A stretch of 54,651 nucleotides of DNA, taken from contig NZ_SBJH01000046.1 in NCBI RefSeq assembly GCF_004368405.1, positions 1-54,651 on the forward strand. The letters are read 5' to 3'. Shown here one piece after another: positions 19,491 to 28,070 of this stretch (the stretch's first letter is position 1; each line of letters starts with the position of its first letter). Position numbers and translations under genes: made by a program. The stretch comes from Olivibacter sp. XZL3 (lineage in GTDB: Bacteria > Bacteroidota > Bacteroidia > Sphingobacteriales > Sphingobacteriaceae). Below the pieces are notes generated by a model, which was not told the origin of the DNA, made no database searches, and saw nothing but the letters and a program-made list of their open reading frames with translations.

Positions 19491-20006
19491 TTAATGTAAA
19501 TAAGCGGCGTCCTCTTCGTCTTCAAATCCCTCCAGGTTGACAGAGACGTGCTCATTCAGAATAGTGGACAGTTTATGCCCTGAAAAGTCGCTTATAACCG
19601 GGAATTTGTGATGGCTTCTATCGATCAATACCGCCGTCCGCATTTTCTTTAAGGGCACATCCAAGAAGACGCCTAGTCCATAGGCCAGCGTCCTCCCGCT
19701 GTTCAAGACGTCATCCACCAATATCACCACTTTATCCTTGGCCTCAGTTACAGAAACATCGGTTTCAGCCTGTAGCGTAGAGCTTATTTTATTTAGGGAA
19801 ATATTGATAAGCTTAACTCGGATCGATGAGGATATTTCCACCAATTCATCCTTAATTCGGCGAGCGAGCACATAGCCTCTTTCTGCCACACCCGCTAAAA
19901 CAATCTCTTCCTCCTCGAAGTTGTCCTCGAATATCTGATAAGCAATCCGTGTTATCTTCTTTTTGATCTGGTCTTTATCCAAGATCAATATCTTTTCACT
20001 GGCCAT
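19491..20006 (-). CDS. Phosphoribosyltransferase family protein (PyrR-like)
   Basis: A 171-residue type I phosphoribosyltransferase. The PRPP-binding loop is VVILVDDVLNSGRTLAYGL (about 93-111), and the N-terminal IVLAGVAERGYVLARRI is the substrate or pyrophosphate loop. Overall layout is close to PyrR, the bifunctional pyrimidine regulator with uracil PRT activity, or hypoxanthine-type enzymes. No pyr genes are nearby, so the specific role is left open. It stands alone, convergent with the lytic transglycosylase gene. Confidence 0.85.
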   Translation of the reverse strand: MASEKILILDKDQIKKKITRIAYQIFEDNFEEEEIVLAGVAERGYVLARRIKDELVEISSSIRVKLINISLNKISSTLQAETDVSVTEAKDKVVILVDDVLNSGRTLAYGLGVFLDVPLKKMRTAVLIDRSHHKFPVISDFSGHKLSTILNEHVSVNLEGFEDEEDAAYLH

Positions 20007-20262
20007 AGTATTATTCTAGTCAATAAAAGTAGTAAATATTTCTTGAAGGTGGAATACCTCGGGTATACGGTATAGGGCTATAAAAAGCAGCTGACTAAAT
20101 GCAACGAACAAATATTTGTGCAGCCGGAAGGAATTGACGTTGCGAAAACGATACTATTTTGTAATAACAAAACAACACATCGGCCTTGTGACGAATGCTT
20201 GATGGATGTAGCTTAGTGCTTTTGCCTGTGCCGCCTTTAGTCCGCGGGATGCTGCTGACTTC

Positions 20263-20841
20263 TTAATTTAAATGAAGTACGTTTTCCTCTTCTTCAGCCT
20301 TCTCATTTTGGGCTTTTAGCATCATGCGTCCGCCGTTAAAATAGTAGCGCTTCCAATATGCTTCATCGAGATTGCTTATCATGACGCCCCGGCTCGTCGA
20401 TGCATGGGCAAATTTCCGATCGCCCAGATAGACACCCACGTGCGTGATACTTCTACTTCTTATTTTAAAAAAGACCAGGTCTCCGGGTTTCAAATCACTT
20501 TTGCTGATGGGGTCAACCTGTGTATAAATATTTCTCGAATTGTTTCCGATCGATGTATTGAATACCTTTTCATATAGTTCGTAGGCAAACTTCGAGCAGT
20601 CAATGCCATTCTTTGTTTTGCCTCCCAAACGGTAAGGCGTCCCTATCCAATCGTAAACGAACTGATATAGCTTTGTATTGGTTGTGGCCGACGCGGCGAT
20701 TCCCATGATCTGCGAAAAGTATTCTTTAGCTAAATTATCAGGATCTTCGGGTGAGTTGTTTTTTTCAGTAACGGTTTGGGCCTGAAGGTTTAGTGACATA
20801 GCACCTAGCAGCATACATACTACCAAAAGCGTTTTTTTCAT
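20263..20841 (-). CDS. Secreted NlpC/P60 cysteine peptidase
   Basis: A 192-residue C40-family endopeptidase with a signal peptide (1-22, ending NLQAQ). The catalytic Cys lies in NGIDCSKFAYELY (C82), with His in ITHVGVYLG (H134) and H146 in FAHAST. These enzymes cut within peptidoglycan stem peptides. The C-terminus is acidic. It has a well-formed promoter at 20999-20968 and a predicted leader of about 120 nt, longer than most here, and is divergent from pdhA. Confidence 0.92.
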   Translation of the reverse strand: MKKTLLVVCMLLGAMSLNLQAQTVTEKNNSPEDPDNLAKEYFSQIMGIAASATTNTKLYQFVYDWIGTPYRLGGKTKNGIDCSKFAYELYEKVFNTSIGNNSRNIYTQVDPISKSDLKPGDLVFFKIRSRSITHVGVYLGDRKFAHASTSRGVMISNLDEAYWKRYYFNGGRMMLKAQNEKAEEEENVLHLN

Positions 20842-20967
20842 CCGAGTTAATTTACTTTAGGAAGACAGTCCAAGCGTCTATTGACCTTAAACCGGCTCTC
20901 CGTTTAACTTTAACAATGTATTCTTTTAGCGTAAACGTTTATTCATTCACTAGACTGGGTTGAGTCG

Positions 20968-20999
20968 CAAAGCTAAATCAAAACTTTCATTTTGTCAAA
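20968..20999 (-). promoter_or_regulatory. nlpC/P60 promoter (-33 TTTG, -7 TAGCTTTG)
   Basis: On the minus strand TTTG (20999-20996) and TAGCTTTG (20975-20968) are separated by 20 nt. Predicted transcription start is about 20963, giving a leader of about 120 nt. Confidence 0.75.
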
Positions 21000-21133
21000 A
21001 AAACCAAACATAATTTTAACATTTTTCTGACTTATGTACTATATAGTATACAACCATCAGTAAAAAGGGCGGGAGGCGACAAATAATATTTACTTTCTAT
21101 CGCCTACATTCTGTGAATATCGTAACAATTGAT

Positions 21134-21141
21134 TAGATTTG
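21134..21141 (+). promoter_or_regulatory. pdhA -7 promoter box (TAGATTTG)
   Basis: TAGATTTG matches TAnnTTTG. Predicted transcription start is about 21145, leaving about 30 nt of leader before ATG 21176. Confidence 0.5.
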
Positions 21142-21175
21142 CCTTCCAGTAAATTAAGTACACGAACATAAAGCG

Positions 21176-22171
21176 ATGAGTTCAACACCAATAACAAAAG
21201 AAACATATCTAGAGTGGTATAAGTCTATGTTACTTATGCGTAAGTTTGAGGAAAAAGCAGGGCAGCTTTACGGTCAACAAAAAATAAGAGGTTTCTGCCA
21301 TTTATATATAGGGCAAGAAGCTGTTGTTGCAGGAGCCATGTCAGTTCTTCGTAAAGAGGACTCGATGATTACTGCTTATCGTGACCATGCCCATGCACTA
21401 GCCAAAGGAATGAGCGCAAATGCCGCTATGGCAGAGCTGTTTGGAAAAGTGACTGGCTGCTCGAAGGGTAAAGGTGGATCCATGCACTTTTTCGACAAAG
21501 AAAACAATTTTGCAGGAGGCCACGGTATCGTAGGTGGGCAAATTCCACTTGGTGCAGGCCTTGCTTTTGCTGAGAAATACAACGGCACGGATAATGTTTG
21601 CGTTTGTTACATGGGAGACGGGGCTGTAAGACAAGGTTCTTTAAATGAAACATTCAATATGGCAATGCTCTGGAAACTTCCAGTGATTTTCGTTTGCGAA
21701 AATAATGGTTACGCCATGGGTACTTCCGTTAAACGGACTACCAACATGATTGACATTTACAAGATGGGCTTAGGATTTGATATGCCAAGCGCACCGGTGG
21801 ATGGTATGGATGTCGTAGCTGTTCACAATGCAATGGATGAAGCTGTTGAACGTGCAAGAAAAGGAGACGGACCAACATTTCTTGAAATCCGGACCTACCG
21901 CTATAAAGGACACTCCATGTCTGACCCAGCTAAGTACCGTACAAAAGAAGAGCTGGAGCAATATAAAGAACGGGATCCGATTGCTGCTGTAAAACACGCC
22001 ATCTTAGAGAACAAATACGTCGACCAACAATGGTTTGACCAAGAGGAAGCCGAAGTGAAGCGTATTGTTGATGAAGCGGTAAAATTCGCTGAAGAGTCTG
22101 AATACCCGAATCCTGAAGAGTTGTATACAGACGTGTATGTACAGCAAGACTATCCATATGTTATGGATTAA
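21176..22171 (+). CDS. pdhA: Pyruvate dehydrogenase E1 component, alpha subunit
   Basis: A 331-residue E1-alpha of the heterotetrameric (alpha2-beta2) type. The ThDP motif is GDGAVRQGSLNETFNMAMLW, ending in CENN. The phosphorylation-loop-like YRYKGHSMSDPAKYRTKEE is also conserved. It decarboxylates pyruvate and passes the hydroxyethyl group to E2 lipoate. The E2 gene follows after 51 nt, but neither E1-beta nor E3 is present here, so the complex must draw on genes elsewhere. Confidence 0.95.
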   Translation: MSSTPITKETYLEWYKSMLLMRKFEEKAGQLYGQQKIRGFCHLYIGQEAVVAGAMSVLRKEDSMITAYRDHAHALAKGMSANAAMAELFGKVTGCSKGKGGSMHFFDKENNFAGGHGIVGGQIPLGAGLAFAEKYNGTDNVCVCYMGDGAVRQGSLNETFNMAMLWKLPVIFVCENNGYAMGTSVKRTTNMIDIYKMGLGFDMPSAPVDGMDVVAVHNAMDEAVERARKGDGPTFLEIRTYRYKGHSMSDPAKYRTKEELEQYKERDPIAAVKHAILENKYVDQQWFDQEEAEVKRIVDEAVKFAEESEYPNPEELYTDVYVQQDYPYVMD

Positions 22172-22222
22172 ATAGGAAGTGCAATCTTAATATTTTAATG
22201 ATAAAAAACCCCAGATAATATT

Positions 22223-23887
22223 ATGGCTGAAGTAGTGAAAATGCCTAAAATGAGCGACACCATGACCGAAGGTGTGATTGCAAAATGGCATAAAAAGGTA
22301 GGCGATAAGGTTAGCTCAGGAGATTTAATTGCTGAAGTTGAAACCGATAAGGCTACCATGGATTTTGAATCCTATCAGGAAGGCACACTATTATATATAG
22401 GACCTAAAGAAGGCGAAGCAGTACCTATAGATGCTGTAATCGCTGTATTAGGTGAAGAAGGCGAAGATTATCAAGCGTTACTTGATGGCAATGGTGATGG
22501 TGAACCATCGTCAACAAAAGAAGACAAAAAAGAGGAAGCACCTGCACAGGAAGAAGCCGAAGATGAGGACGAAGGAGAAGAAGTGAGCGCCGAATCGCTA
22601 GGAGCAACGGTTATCACCATGCCCCTACTTAGCGATACCATGACCGAAGGTGTGATTGCCGAATGGCATTTCAAAGTAGGTGATAAAATTAAAAGTGATG
22701 ACGTAATTGCCGACGTAGAGACGGATAAAGCGACCATGGAAGTTACTGCTTATGCTGAAGGAACCCTCCTTTACATTGGCGTAGAAAAAGGTCAAGCGGC
22801 AAAGGTTAACGACATCATTGCCATTGTAGGAAAAGAAGGCACAGATGTAACACCTTTGCTTAAACAAAAGAGCAGCAAGCCGAAAAAAGAAGAGGCTACT
22901 AAAAAAGAAGAAGAAGCGAGTAGCGAGCCGAACCAGCAAAGTCAGCCGGCGAGCACAGAAACCACTTCTGCTGATTCGTCTCGTGTTAAGGCATCTCCTT
23001 TGGCGCGGAAAATTGCCAAGGAAAAAGGCATAGACCTGAATGAAGTGAAGGGTACTGCAGAGAATGGCCGAATTATAAAAAAGGACGTCGAGTCGTTCAC
23101 ACCTGCGGCTAAGCAACAGGCGGAAGCTCCAGCAGCGGCTGCACCAGGCGCAGAGAACAAGGGTGCAGAGGGCAAATCTGTTAGTATCCCGCAGTTTATC
23201 GGAGAAGAACGCTTCACCGAAAAGCCGGTTACGCAAATGCGCAAAACCATCGCAAAGCGCCTTTCGGAAAGCTTGTTTACCGCTCCGCATTTCTACGTAA
23301 CTGTAAAAGTTGATATGGATAGCGCCATCGCTGCCCGGACTAAAATCAACGAAGTCGCCCCTGTAAAAGTATCGTTTAACGACTTGGTAATTAAAGCGGT
23401 TGCTGTAGCATTAAAACAACATCCCAATGTAAACTCATCGTGGTTAGGCGATAAAATCCGCTATAACGAACACGTGAATATTGGCGTTGCCATTGCAGTT
23501 GATGAAGGATTGTTAGTACCTGTGGTGCGTTTTGCCGATGGAAAAACATTGTCCCATATATCGGCAGAAGTAAAAGATTTTGCTCAACGTGCTAAAGCGA
23601 AAAAACTACAACCAAAAGATTGGGAAGGCTCTACCTTTACCGTATCCAATTTGGGCATGTTCGGCGTTGATGAATTTACGGCAATCATCAATCCGCCCGA
23701 TTCATGTATTTTAGCTATCGGAGGAATACAGCAAGTACCGGTGGTCAAAAACGGTGCGGTGGTTCCTGGTAATGTAATGAAAATTACCTTAAGCTGCGAC
23801 CACCGCGTGGTCGACGGAGCTACTGGCGCTGCTTTCTTGCAAACAGTGAAATCGCTACTGGAAGAACCGGTTCGGTTATTGGTTTAA
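22223..23887 (+). CDS. pdhC: Dihydrolipoamide acetyltransferase, E2 of pyruvate dehydrogenase
   Basis: A 554-residue E2 with two N-terminal lipoyl domains, each beginning with MP and holding the lipoyl-lysine motif ETDKATM (about residues 38-44 and 170-176). Acidic and Pro/Ala linkers separate them from a peripheral-subunit-binding domain (KASPLARKIAKEKGIDL) and a C-terminal acetyltransferase core with the active site DHRVVDGATGA. The two lipoyl domains are similar to each other, showing an internal duplication. It forms the scaffold that passes acetyl groups to CoA. Confidence 0.95.
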   Translation: MAEVVKMPKMSDTMTEGVIAKWHKKVGDKVSSGDLIAEVETDKATMDFESYQEGTLLYIGPKEGEAVPIDAVIAVLGEEGEDYQALLDGNGDGEPSSTKEDKKEEAPAQEEAEDEDEGEEVSAESLGATVITMPLLSDTMTEGVIAEWHFKVGDKIKSDDVIADVETDKATMEVTAYAEGTLLYIGVEKGQAAKVNDIIAIVGKEGTDVTPLLKQKSSKPKKEEATKKEEEASSEPNQQSQPASTETTSADSSRVKASPLARKIAKEKGIDLNEVKGTAENGRIIKKDVESFTPAAKQQAEAPAAAAPGAENKGAEGKSVSIPQFIGEERFTEKPVTQMRKTIAKRLSESLFTAPHFYVTVKVDMDSAIAARTKINEVAPVKVSFNDLVIKAVAVALKQHPNVNSSWLGDKIRYNEHVNIGVAIAVDEGLLVPVVRFADGKTLSHISAEVKDFAQRAKAKKLQPKDWEGSTFTVSNLGMFGVDEFTAIINPPDSCILAIGGIQQVPVVKNGAVVPGNVMKITLSCDHRVVDGATGAAFLQTVKSLLEEPVRLLV

Positions 23888-24192
23888 TGGCTTAAATAGA
23901 CCTTCATGACCGAGCGCACAATCACCAATGGAGGTGAAAAGTGTTATGAAGGATCTTGATGACCTTTTAAAACATACATATTACAAAAAGAAGGCATCCC
24001 CTCTTACAGGCGGATGCCTTCTTTCATTATAAAACCTATCGAAACGCCCTTAGTATAACTAAGAATCCGCATCATCGTTTCCGTTTAAGTTCCTAACGAG
24101 GAATCCGGTTATAACAGAAAAATAACATGATAAATTCCTTATTCAAAACTTTATTTACGAAGTTTGGCAGCAATAAACAGTAATTTGAAAGT
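23888..24192. other. Gene-free region between pdhC and pafA-like gene
   Basis: A 305-nt region. It contains the strong terminator at 23987-24024, a dyad CTTAGT-ATA-ACTAAG (24049-24063) and a short TTCCT/AGGAA hairpin near 24091-24106. No gene or clear TAnnTTTG promoter for the downstream phosphatase is visible. Confidence 0.5.
23987..24024. terminator. Strong hairpin terminator after pdhC
   Basis: AAAGAAGGCATCC (23987-23999) and GGATGCCTTCTTT (24012-24024) form a perfect 13-bp stem with a 12-nt loop. The A- and T-rich stem ends would allow it to work in both directions. Confidence 0.88.
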
Positions 24193-25848
24193 ATGATACT
24201 TAGAAGACTATTAATTTTATGCTGTTGTATCGGTTTATACAGCGTGCAGGCCCAACAAAAAACTTCTTCGCCTGTAGACAGACCCAAGCTGGTCGTAGGA
24301 ATCATGGTAGACCAGATGCGTTGGGATTATCTATACCGTTACTACGAGCGTTATTCGGAGGACGGTTTCAAACGCATGCTGAACAGCGGCTTTTCTTGTG
24401 AAAACACCTATATCAACTACGTGCCAACCGTCACGGCGATTGGCCATAGTTCTGTTTATACAGGTTCTACTCCTGCTATCCATGGTATTGCCGGCAATGA
24501 TTTCATTGTACAGGCAACCGGACAACACATGTATTGCGCACAAGATGACCAGGTGACTGGTATCGGTCTAGATGCAGCCAACAAGGCAGGAAAAATGTCA
24601 CCTAGGAATTTATTAGCTTCCACTATAACAGATGAGCTTAAGCTAGCAAGTAACTTTCGATCGAAAGTAATTGGGATCGCCATCAAAGATAGAGGCGGCA
24701 TCCTTCCTGCAGGTCACTTTGCCGACGCTGCCTATTGGTTCAATAATGGAAACTGGATCAGTAGTACCTATTATATGGATAAACTACCTCAATGGGTCGC
24801 TGACTTTAACAAGCAAAACCTCGCAGAAAAGTACCTGCAACAGGATTGGAACACCCTTTATCCCATCGATACCTACAAACAGAGCATTGACGATGATAAC
24901 CCTTACGAAGGGAAGTTCAAAGGGATGGAAAAGGCAGCCTTTCCTATCAAGACATCAAAACTAATGAAAGAAAACGGGTTGGGTTTAATAAGCTCGACAC
25001 CTTATGGAAACACCTTAACGCTCGATTTGGCAAAGGCGGCTATCGATCACGAACAGATGGGAAAGAATCCGGAAGGTGTTACCGACTTCCTGGCAGTGAG
25101 CTTATCATCGCCCGATTATATCGGTCATCAATTCGCGGTCAATTCCGTTGAAGTAGAAGACAACTACCTCCGTTTAGATCAAGATTTGGGAGATTTCTTC
25201 CGCTATCTAGACGCTGAAATCGGCGAAGGCCAGTATACCGTATTTTTAACCGCCGATCATGGGGCAGCTCATAACCCACAATTTTTCATAGACCAGCAAG
25301 GCAACGGTGGCTACTTTAATTCGAGGGAGGTACAGCAAGCGCTAAACAGCTTATTAAAGCAAAAGTTTGGCGAAGAAAGCATCGTTATGAGTCTGACAAA
25401 TTACCAGGTGCATTTGAACAATCGCTTAATTCAAGAAAAGTCGCTCGATGAATCTGCTATTAAAGCGGAAGCAGTAAAATATCTTCGAGGCGTTGACGGC
25501 GTCGCTTTTGTTACTGAAATGGACAAAGCCGCTGAAGCGGCTATTCCGGAAAGAATCAAACAACGTATCATCAACGGCTACAATTACAAAAGAAGCGGGG
25601 CTATTCAAATAGTATTAGAGCCGCAATGGTACAGCGGGGCGCCTAAAGCAACCGGCACATCCCATGGCGCATGGAGTCCCTACGATTCACATATTCCGTT
25701 AATCTGGATGGGATGGGGCATCAAACACGGAGCCACAAACCGAGTTACTGAAATGACGGATATTGCTGCGACCTTAGCGGGCCTGTTACACATCCAAGAG
25801 CCTAATGGAAATATCGGTAGCCCGATTACCGAAGTATTAAATAAATAG
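24193..25848 (+). CDS. pafA: PafA-type alkaline phosphatase (secreted)
   Basis: A 551-residue secreted phosphatase with a signal peptide ending at VQAQ (about residue 21). It has the PafA layout: VVGIMVDQMRWDYLYRYYERY near the start with a metal Asp, the nucleophile region NYVPTVTAIGHSSVYTGS (75-92), HGIAGNDF (97-104), a metal site in SSPDYIGHQF, and LTADHGAAHNP near residue 355. PafA enzymes hydrolyse phosphomonoesters broadly and are calcium/zinc dependent and phosphate-insensitive in characterised Bacteroidota. No Pho-type regulatory gene lies nearby. A terminator follows directly. Confidence 0.92.
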   Translation: MILRRLLILCCCIGLYSVQAQQKTSSPVDRPKLVVGIMVDQMRWDYLYRYYERYSEDGFKRMLNSGFSCENTYINYVPTVTAIGHSSVYTGSTPAIHGIAGNDFIVQATGQHMYCAQDDQVTGIGLDAANKAGKMSPRNLLASTITDELKLASNFRSKVIGIAIKDRGGILPAGHFADAAYWFNNGNWISSTYYMDKLPQWVADFNKQNLAEKYLQQDWNTLYPIDTYKQSIDDDNPYEGKFKGMEKAAFPIKTSKLMKENGLGLISSTPYGNTLTLDLAKAAIDHEQMGKNPEGVTDFLAVSLSSPDYIGHQFAVNSVEVEDNYLRLDQDLGDFFRYLDAEIGEGQYTVFLTADHGAAHNPQFFIDQQGNGGYFNSREVQQALNSLLKQKFGEESIVMSLTNYQVHLNNRLIQEKSLDESAIKAEAVKYLRGVDGVAFVTEMDKAAEAAIPERIKQRIINGYNYKRSGAIQIVLEPQWYSGAPKATGTSHGAWSPYDSHIPLIWMGWGIKHGATNRVTEMTDIAATLAGLLHIQEPNGNIGSPITEVLNK

Positions 25849-25854
25849 AAATCC

Positions 25855-25888
25855 TTTTTAGTCCGTGGAGCAAACCGCGGACTAAAAA
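25855..25888. terminator. Rho-independent terminator after pafA
   Basis: TTTTTAGTCCG (25855-25865) and CGGACTAAAAA (25878-25888) pair fully, and three more inner pairs extend the stem to 14 bp with one wobble. A- and T-runs flank both ends. Confidence 0.88.
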
Positions 25889-25962
25889 CCTTTTATATAT
25901 TTACATCCCAATCGTCTTTCTCGTCCGCCTTTTTTGGCGATCCGACAGCCCTATTTATTTGC

Positions 25963-25970
25963 TAATTTTG
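25963..25970 (+). promoter_or_regulatory. -7 promoter box (TAATTTTG) of the TPK-like gene
   Basis: TAATTTTG matches TAnnTTTG and lies 19 nt before ATG 25990, predicting a leader of about 15 nt. Confidence 0.5.
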
Positions 25971-25989
25971 TCCTTTAAGTTTAACTGCC

Positions 25990-26559
25990 ATGTCGTCCCA
26001 TCATATCGTTAGAGAGAAACAAGAGCCGGCGTTAATAGTGGACTCTCTGTCCGGCTTCGATGCCGAGCTCCTTGGCCAGTTGCTTGAGTGGAGCCCAACC
26101 ATTATTGCCAATAAAGAAAGTGCCCAACACTTATTACGAGAAGATATCCATATAGACCTTATTATTAGCGATGAGCATAATGGCATTCAACAAGATCAAG
26201 TTAGCGTCCTTTACGCAGACAAAGCTTCTTTCAAAGAAACTGCATTAAACTATCTTATTGAAAAAAAATACCAAGCTGCCAACCTTGTGTCGCAAGATCA
26301 CTCGCTTCAGCTACTGCAGCGCTTTGCTCCCTTCATTAACATTGTCCTTATCAATGGCAGTCAAAGAATGTTTGCCATTAAATCGGGGTTCAAAAAATGG
26401 AAGGCAGCAAATCAAAAGGTCTACATCTTTGACGACCAAACCAACTTCCAGGTGAAAGGACTGAAAAGAGAAAGTCATGTATGTTACACAACTGTAGGGG
26501 ACGGCTTTTTTGAAATTTATTTCGAAAAAGATTTCCTTATTATCGGAGAAAGCCTTTAA
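25990..26559 (+). CDS. Thiamine pyrophosphokinase-like protein lacking the usual motifs
   Basis: A 189-residue protein. The N-terminus (MSSHHIVREKQEPAL and LLGQLLEWSPT) resembles proteins annotated as thiamine pyrophosphokinase in Sphingobacteriaceae, from memory of that family. In the expected catalytic region I see IDLIISDEHNGIQQD in place of the GDFDS-type motif and no TD pair. Either the active site has diverged or the resemblance is to a non-catalytic relative. There is no signal peptide. Its stop overlaps that of the convergent M28 gene by 4 nt. Confidence 0.5.
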   Translation: MSSHHIVREKQEPALIVDSLSGFDAELLGQLLEWSPTIIANKESAQHLLREDIHIDLIISDEHNGIQQDQVSVLYADKASFKETALNYLIEKKYQAANLVSQDHSLQLLQRFAPFINIVLINGSQRMFAIKSGFKKWKAANQKVYIFDDQTNFQVKGLKRESHVCYTTVGDGFFEIYFEKDFLIIGESL

Positions 26560-27899
26560 TCTTTCAATGGTTCTAATCGAGTTGGAGTATCCTTTCCCGC
26601 TACGATCGACCTTACCCCCAAAGCTATTGCATTAATCGACGCAACGATATTCCTGATATCCAAGGTTTTTAACTCGTCTTTTACGGTATGATAATAATCG
26701 TCTTTATCAATTTGTACGGTAGAGACCGTATGCGCTGGTACACCTAAGGCAGCCAGAGTCGCGTTATCACTTCGATAGAAAAGATTTTGCTCGGGATAAG
26801 GATCGGCATAAAATGAAAATCCGGTGCCTTTTACGTTCCTTTGCAAGATATTTCCAAAATCCGATTTTTCAAATCCCGTAATATACATCGAATTCGGTCC
26901 GAACTTCGAGTCTTTACCAATCATTTCGATATTAACCATCGCAACGATATCCTGCGGATCTAGCTGTCTAGAAAAATATTGAGAGCCAAATCCTCCAGAC
27001 TCTTCTCCTGTGAATGCAGCAAAAATCAGCGTTCGTTCATTGTCCTCTTGTTTTGCAAACGCTTTCGCTAAGCTAATCACCGCGGTAACTCCTGAGGCAT
27101 CATCATCCGCGCCATTTGCGATCGAGTCTTGCTCGACTGCCTTCAAAATACCGATATGGTCATAGTGTCCTGAAAAGACCACTAGCTCCGTGGCCCTTGA
27201 TTTTCCGGGAAGTACCCCAACGACATTAGCCAACTCCTTCTTCTCGACCTTTCCAGCATAGTTGACACGGAAGGAACTAGGCTGCTCTTCCTGCAAGACA
27301 AAAACGACAGACGCCTTTTTCCTTTTGCTTTCATCCAATATTATTCTTCCGCCGTCAGCATGTTGTTTCAAATAAGTAAATTCCTTCGCGAAGCTTTTGT
27401 CGACACAAACGATCGCATTGATCTCTTGCTCTAAAATCTCCCGATATTTACTTCTGAAACTTTCGCCTTCACGGATACGCAGGACACGTACGTCCGGATC
27501 TGCGTTCCAATTGAGACCGGCTTGGTCACTCAGTATAAAGCCCGAATCTTCCTTAACCGCCTCTCCATTTAGTACAATCTCCGTTAGAACGGGTTTAATT
27601 TGCGTTACCTGAAAACGTTGTAAAAAATCACTTGCTCCGGCTTCCAACGGCTTTAACCCGGCCACCTCAAACTCCTTGGCTATAAAGGCCGCCGCTTCTT
27701 CAATCTCGGGGGTAAAAATAGCTCGGCCTTTTAATCGATCATCGGCCAGCGTTGCTATAATGTTATGAACTTCACGTTCATCGACATTTACAATGTGTTG
27801 CTTTCTTTGACCAGCACAAGCTGCCAACGTTATAATCAAAACTATAGATAGGATAGCGCGACAAAAAGTATTCCCCCACATATAAAAAATTTGCTTCAT
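26556..27899 (-). CDS. M28-family metallopeptidase lipoprotein
   Basis: A 447-residue M28 aminopeptidase-type lipoprotein with lipobox LAAC (C28). The zinc-site residues appear in order: H in FSGHYDHIG, D in NGADDDASG, the catalytic Glu and ligand Glu in FTGEESGG, Asp in the MVNIEMIGKDS region, and His in VPAHTV near residue 385. A PA-type insert (about 150-220) probably lies between signal and catalytic core. It should trim peptides at the cell envelope. Start ATG at 27899; a second Met (W-G-N follows) at codon 7 also precedes the signal peptide. Confidence 0.9.
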   Translation of the reverse strand: MKQIFYMWGNTFCRAILSIVLIITLAACAGQRKQHIVNVDEREVHNIIATLADDRLKGRAIFTPEIEEAAAFIAKEFEVAGLKPLEAGASDFLQRFQVTQIKPVLTEIVLNGEAVKEDSGFILSDQAGLNWNADPDVRVLRIREGESFRSKYREILEQEINAIVCVDKSFAKEFTYLKQHADGGRIILDESKRKKASVVFVLQEEQPSSFRVNYAGKVEKKELANVVGVLPGKSRATELVVFSGHYDHIGILKAVEQDSIANGADDDASGVTAVISLAKAFAKQEDNERTLIFAAFTGEESGGFGSQYFSRQLDPQDIVAMVNIEMIGKDSKFGPNSMYITGFEKSDFGNILQRNVKGTGFSFYADPYPEQNLFYRSDNATLAALGVPAHTVSTVQIDKDDYYHTVKDELKTLDIRNIVASINAIALGVRSIVAGKDTPTRLEPLKD

Positions 27900-28006
27900 T
27901 CTTATTTCGTAATAAAGTTAAACAAAATCCTTAAGTTTCATCATAAACGGTACTTTTTATCTACGGTAAACAAGCTCACTTATTTCGATACGCCATATCA
28001 GCAAAC

Positions 28007-28037
28007 TTGCATATGAAAATAAGTTTGTCTAAGTTTG
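28007..28037 (+). promoter_or_regulatory. Rhodanese-gene promoter with a doubled -7 box
   Basis: TTG at 28007-28009 and TAAGTTTG at 28030-28037 are 20 nt apart, the same geometry as tatA. A second identical TAAGTTTG lies 10 nt upstream (28020-28027) with no matching -33. Leader to ATG 28071 is about 30 nt. Confidence 0.7.
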
Positions 28038-28070
28038 GTGGTTATAAGTATTGATTTTAATATAACCATC

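Larger units (their letters stand above)
20842..21175. other. Divergent regulatory region between nlpC/P60 and pdhA
   Basis: This 334-nt AT-rich region holds the minus-strand promoter at 20999-20968, the plus-strand pdhA box at 21134-21141, and between them a perfect 12-bp palindrome TACTATATAGTA (21037-21048). No gene is seen. Confidence 0.6.

Noticed and set aside
22625-23290. 221-codon minus-strand open frame inside the E2 gene
   Set aside because: It overlaps the strongly supported E2 coding sequence on the other strand, is Phe/Cys/Arg-rich and resembles no family; it is a shadow of GC-rich codon positions.
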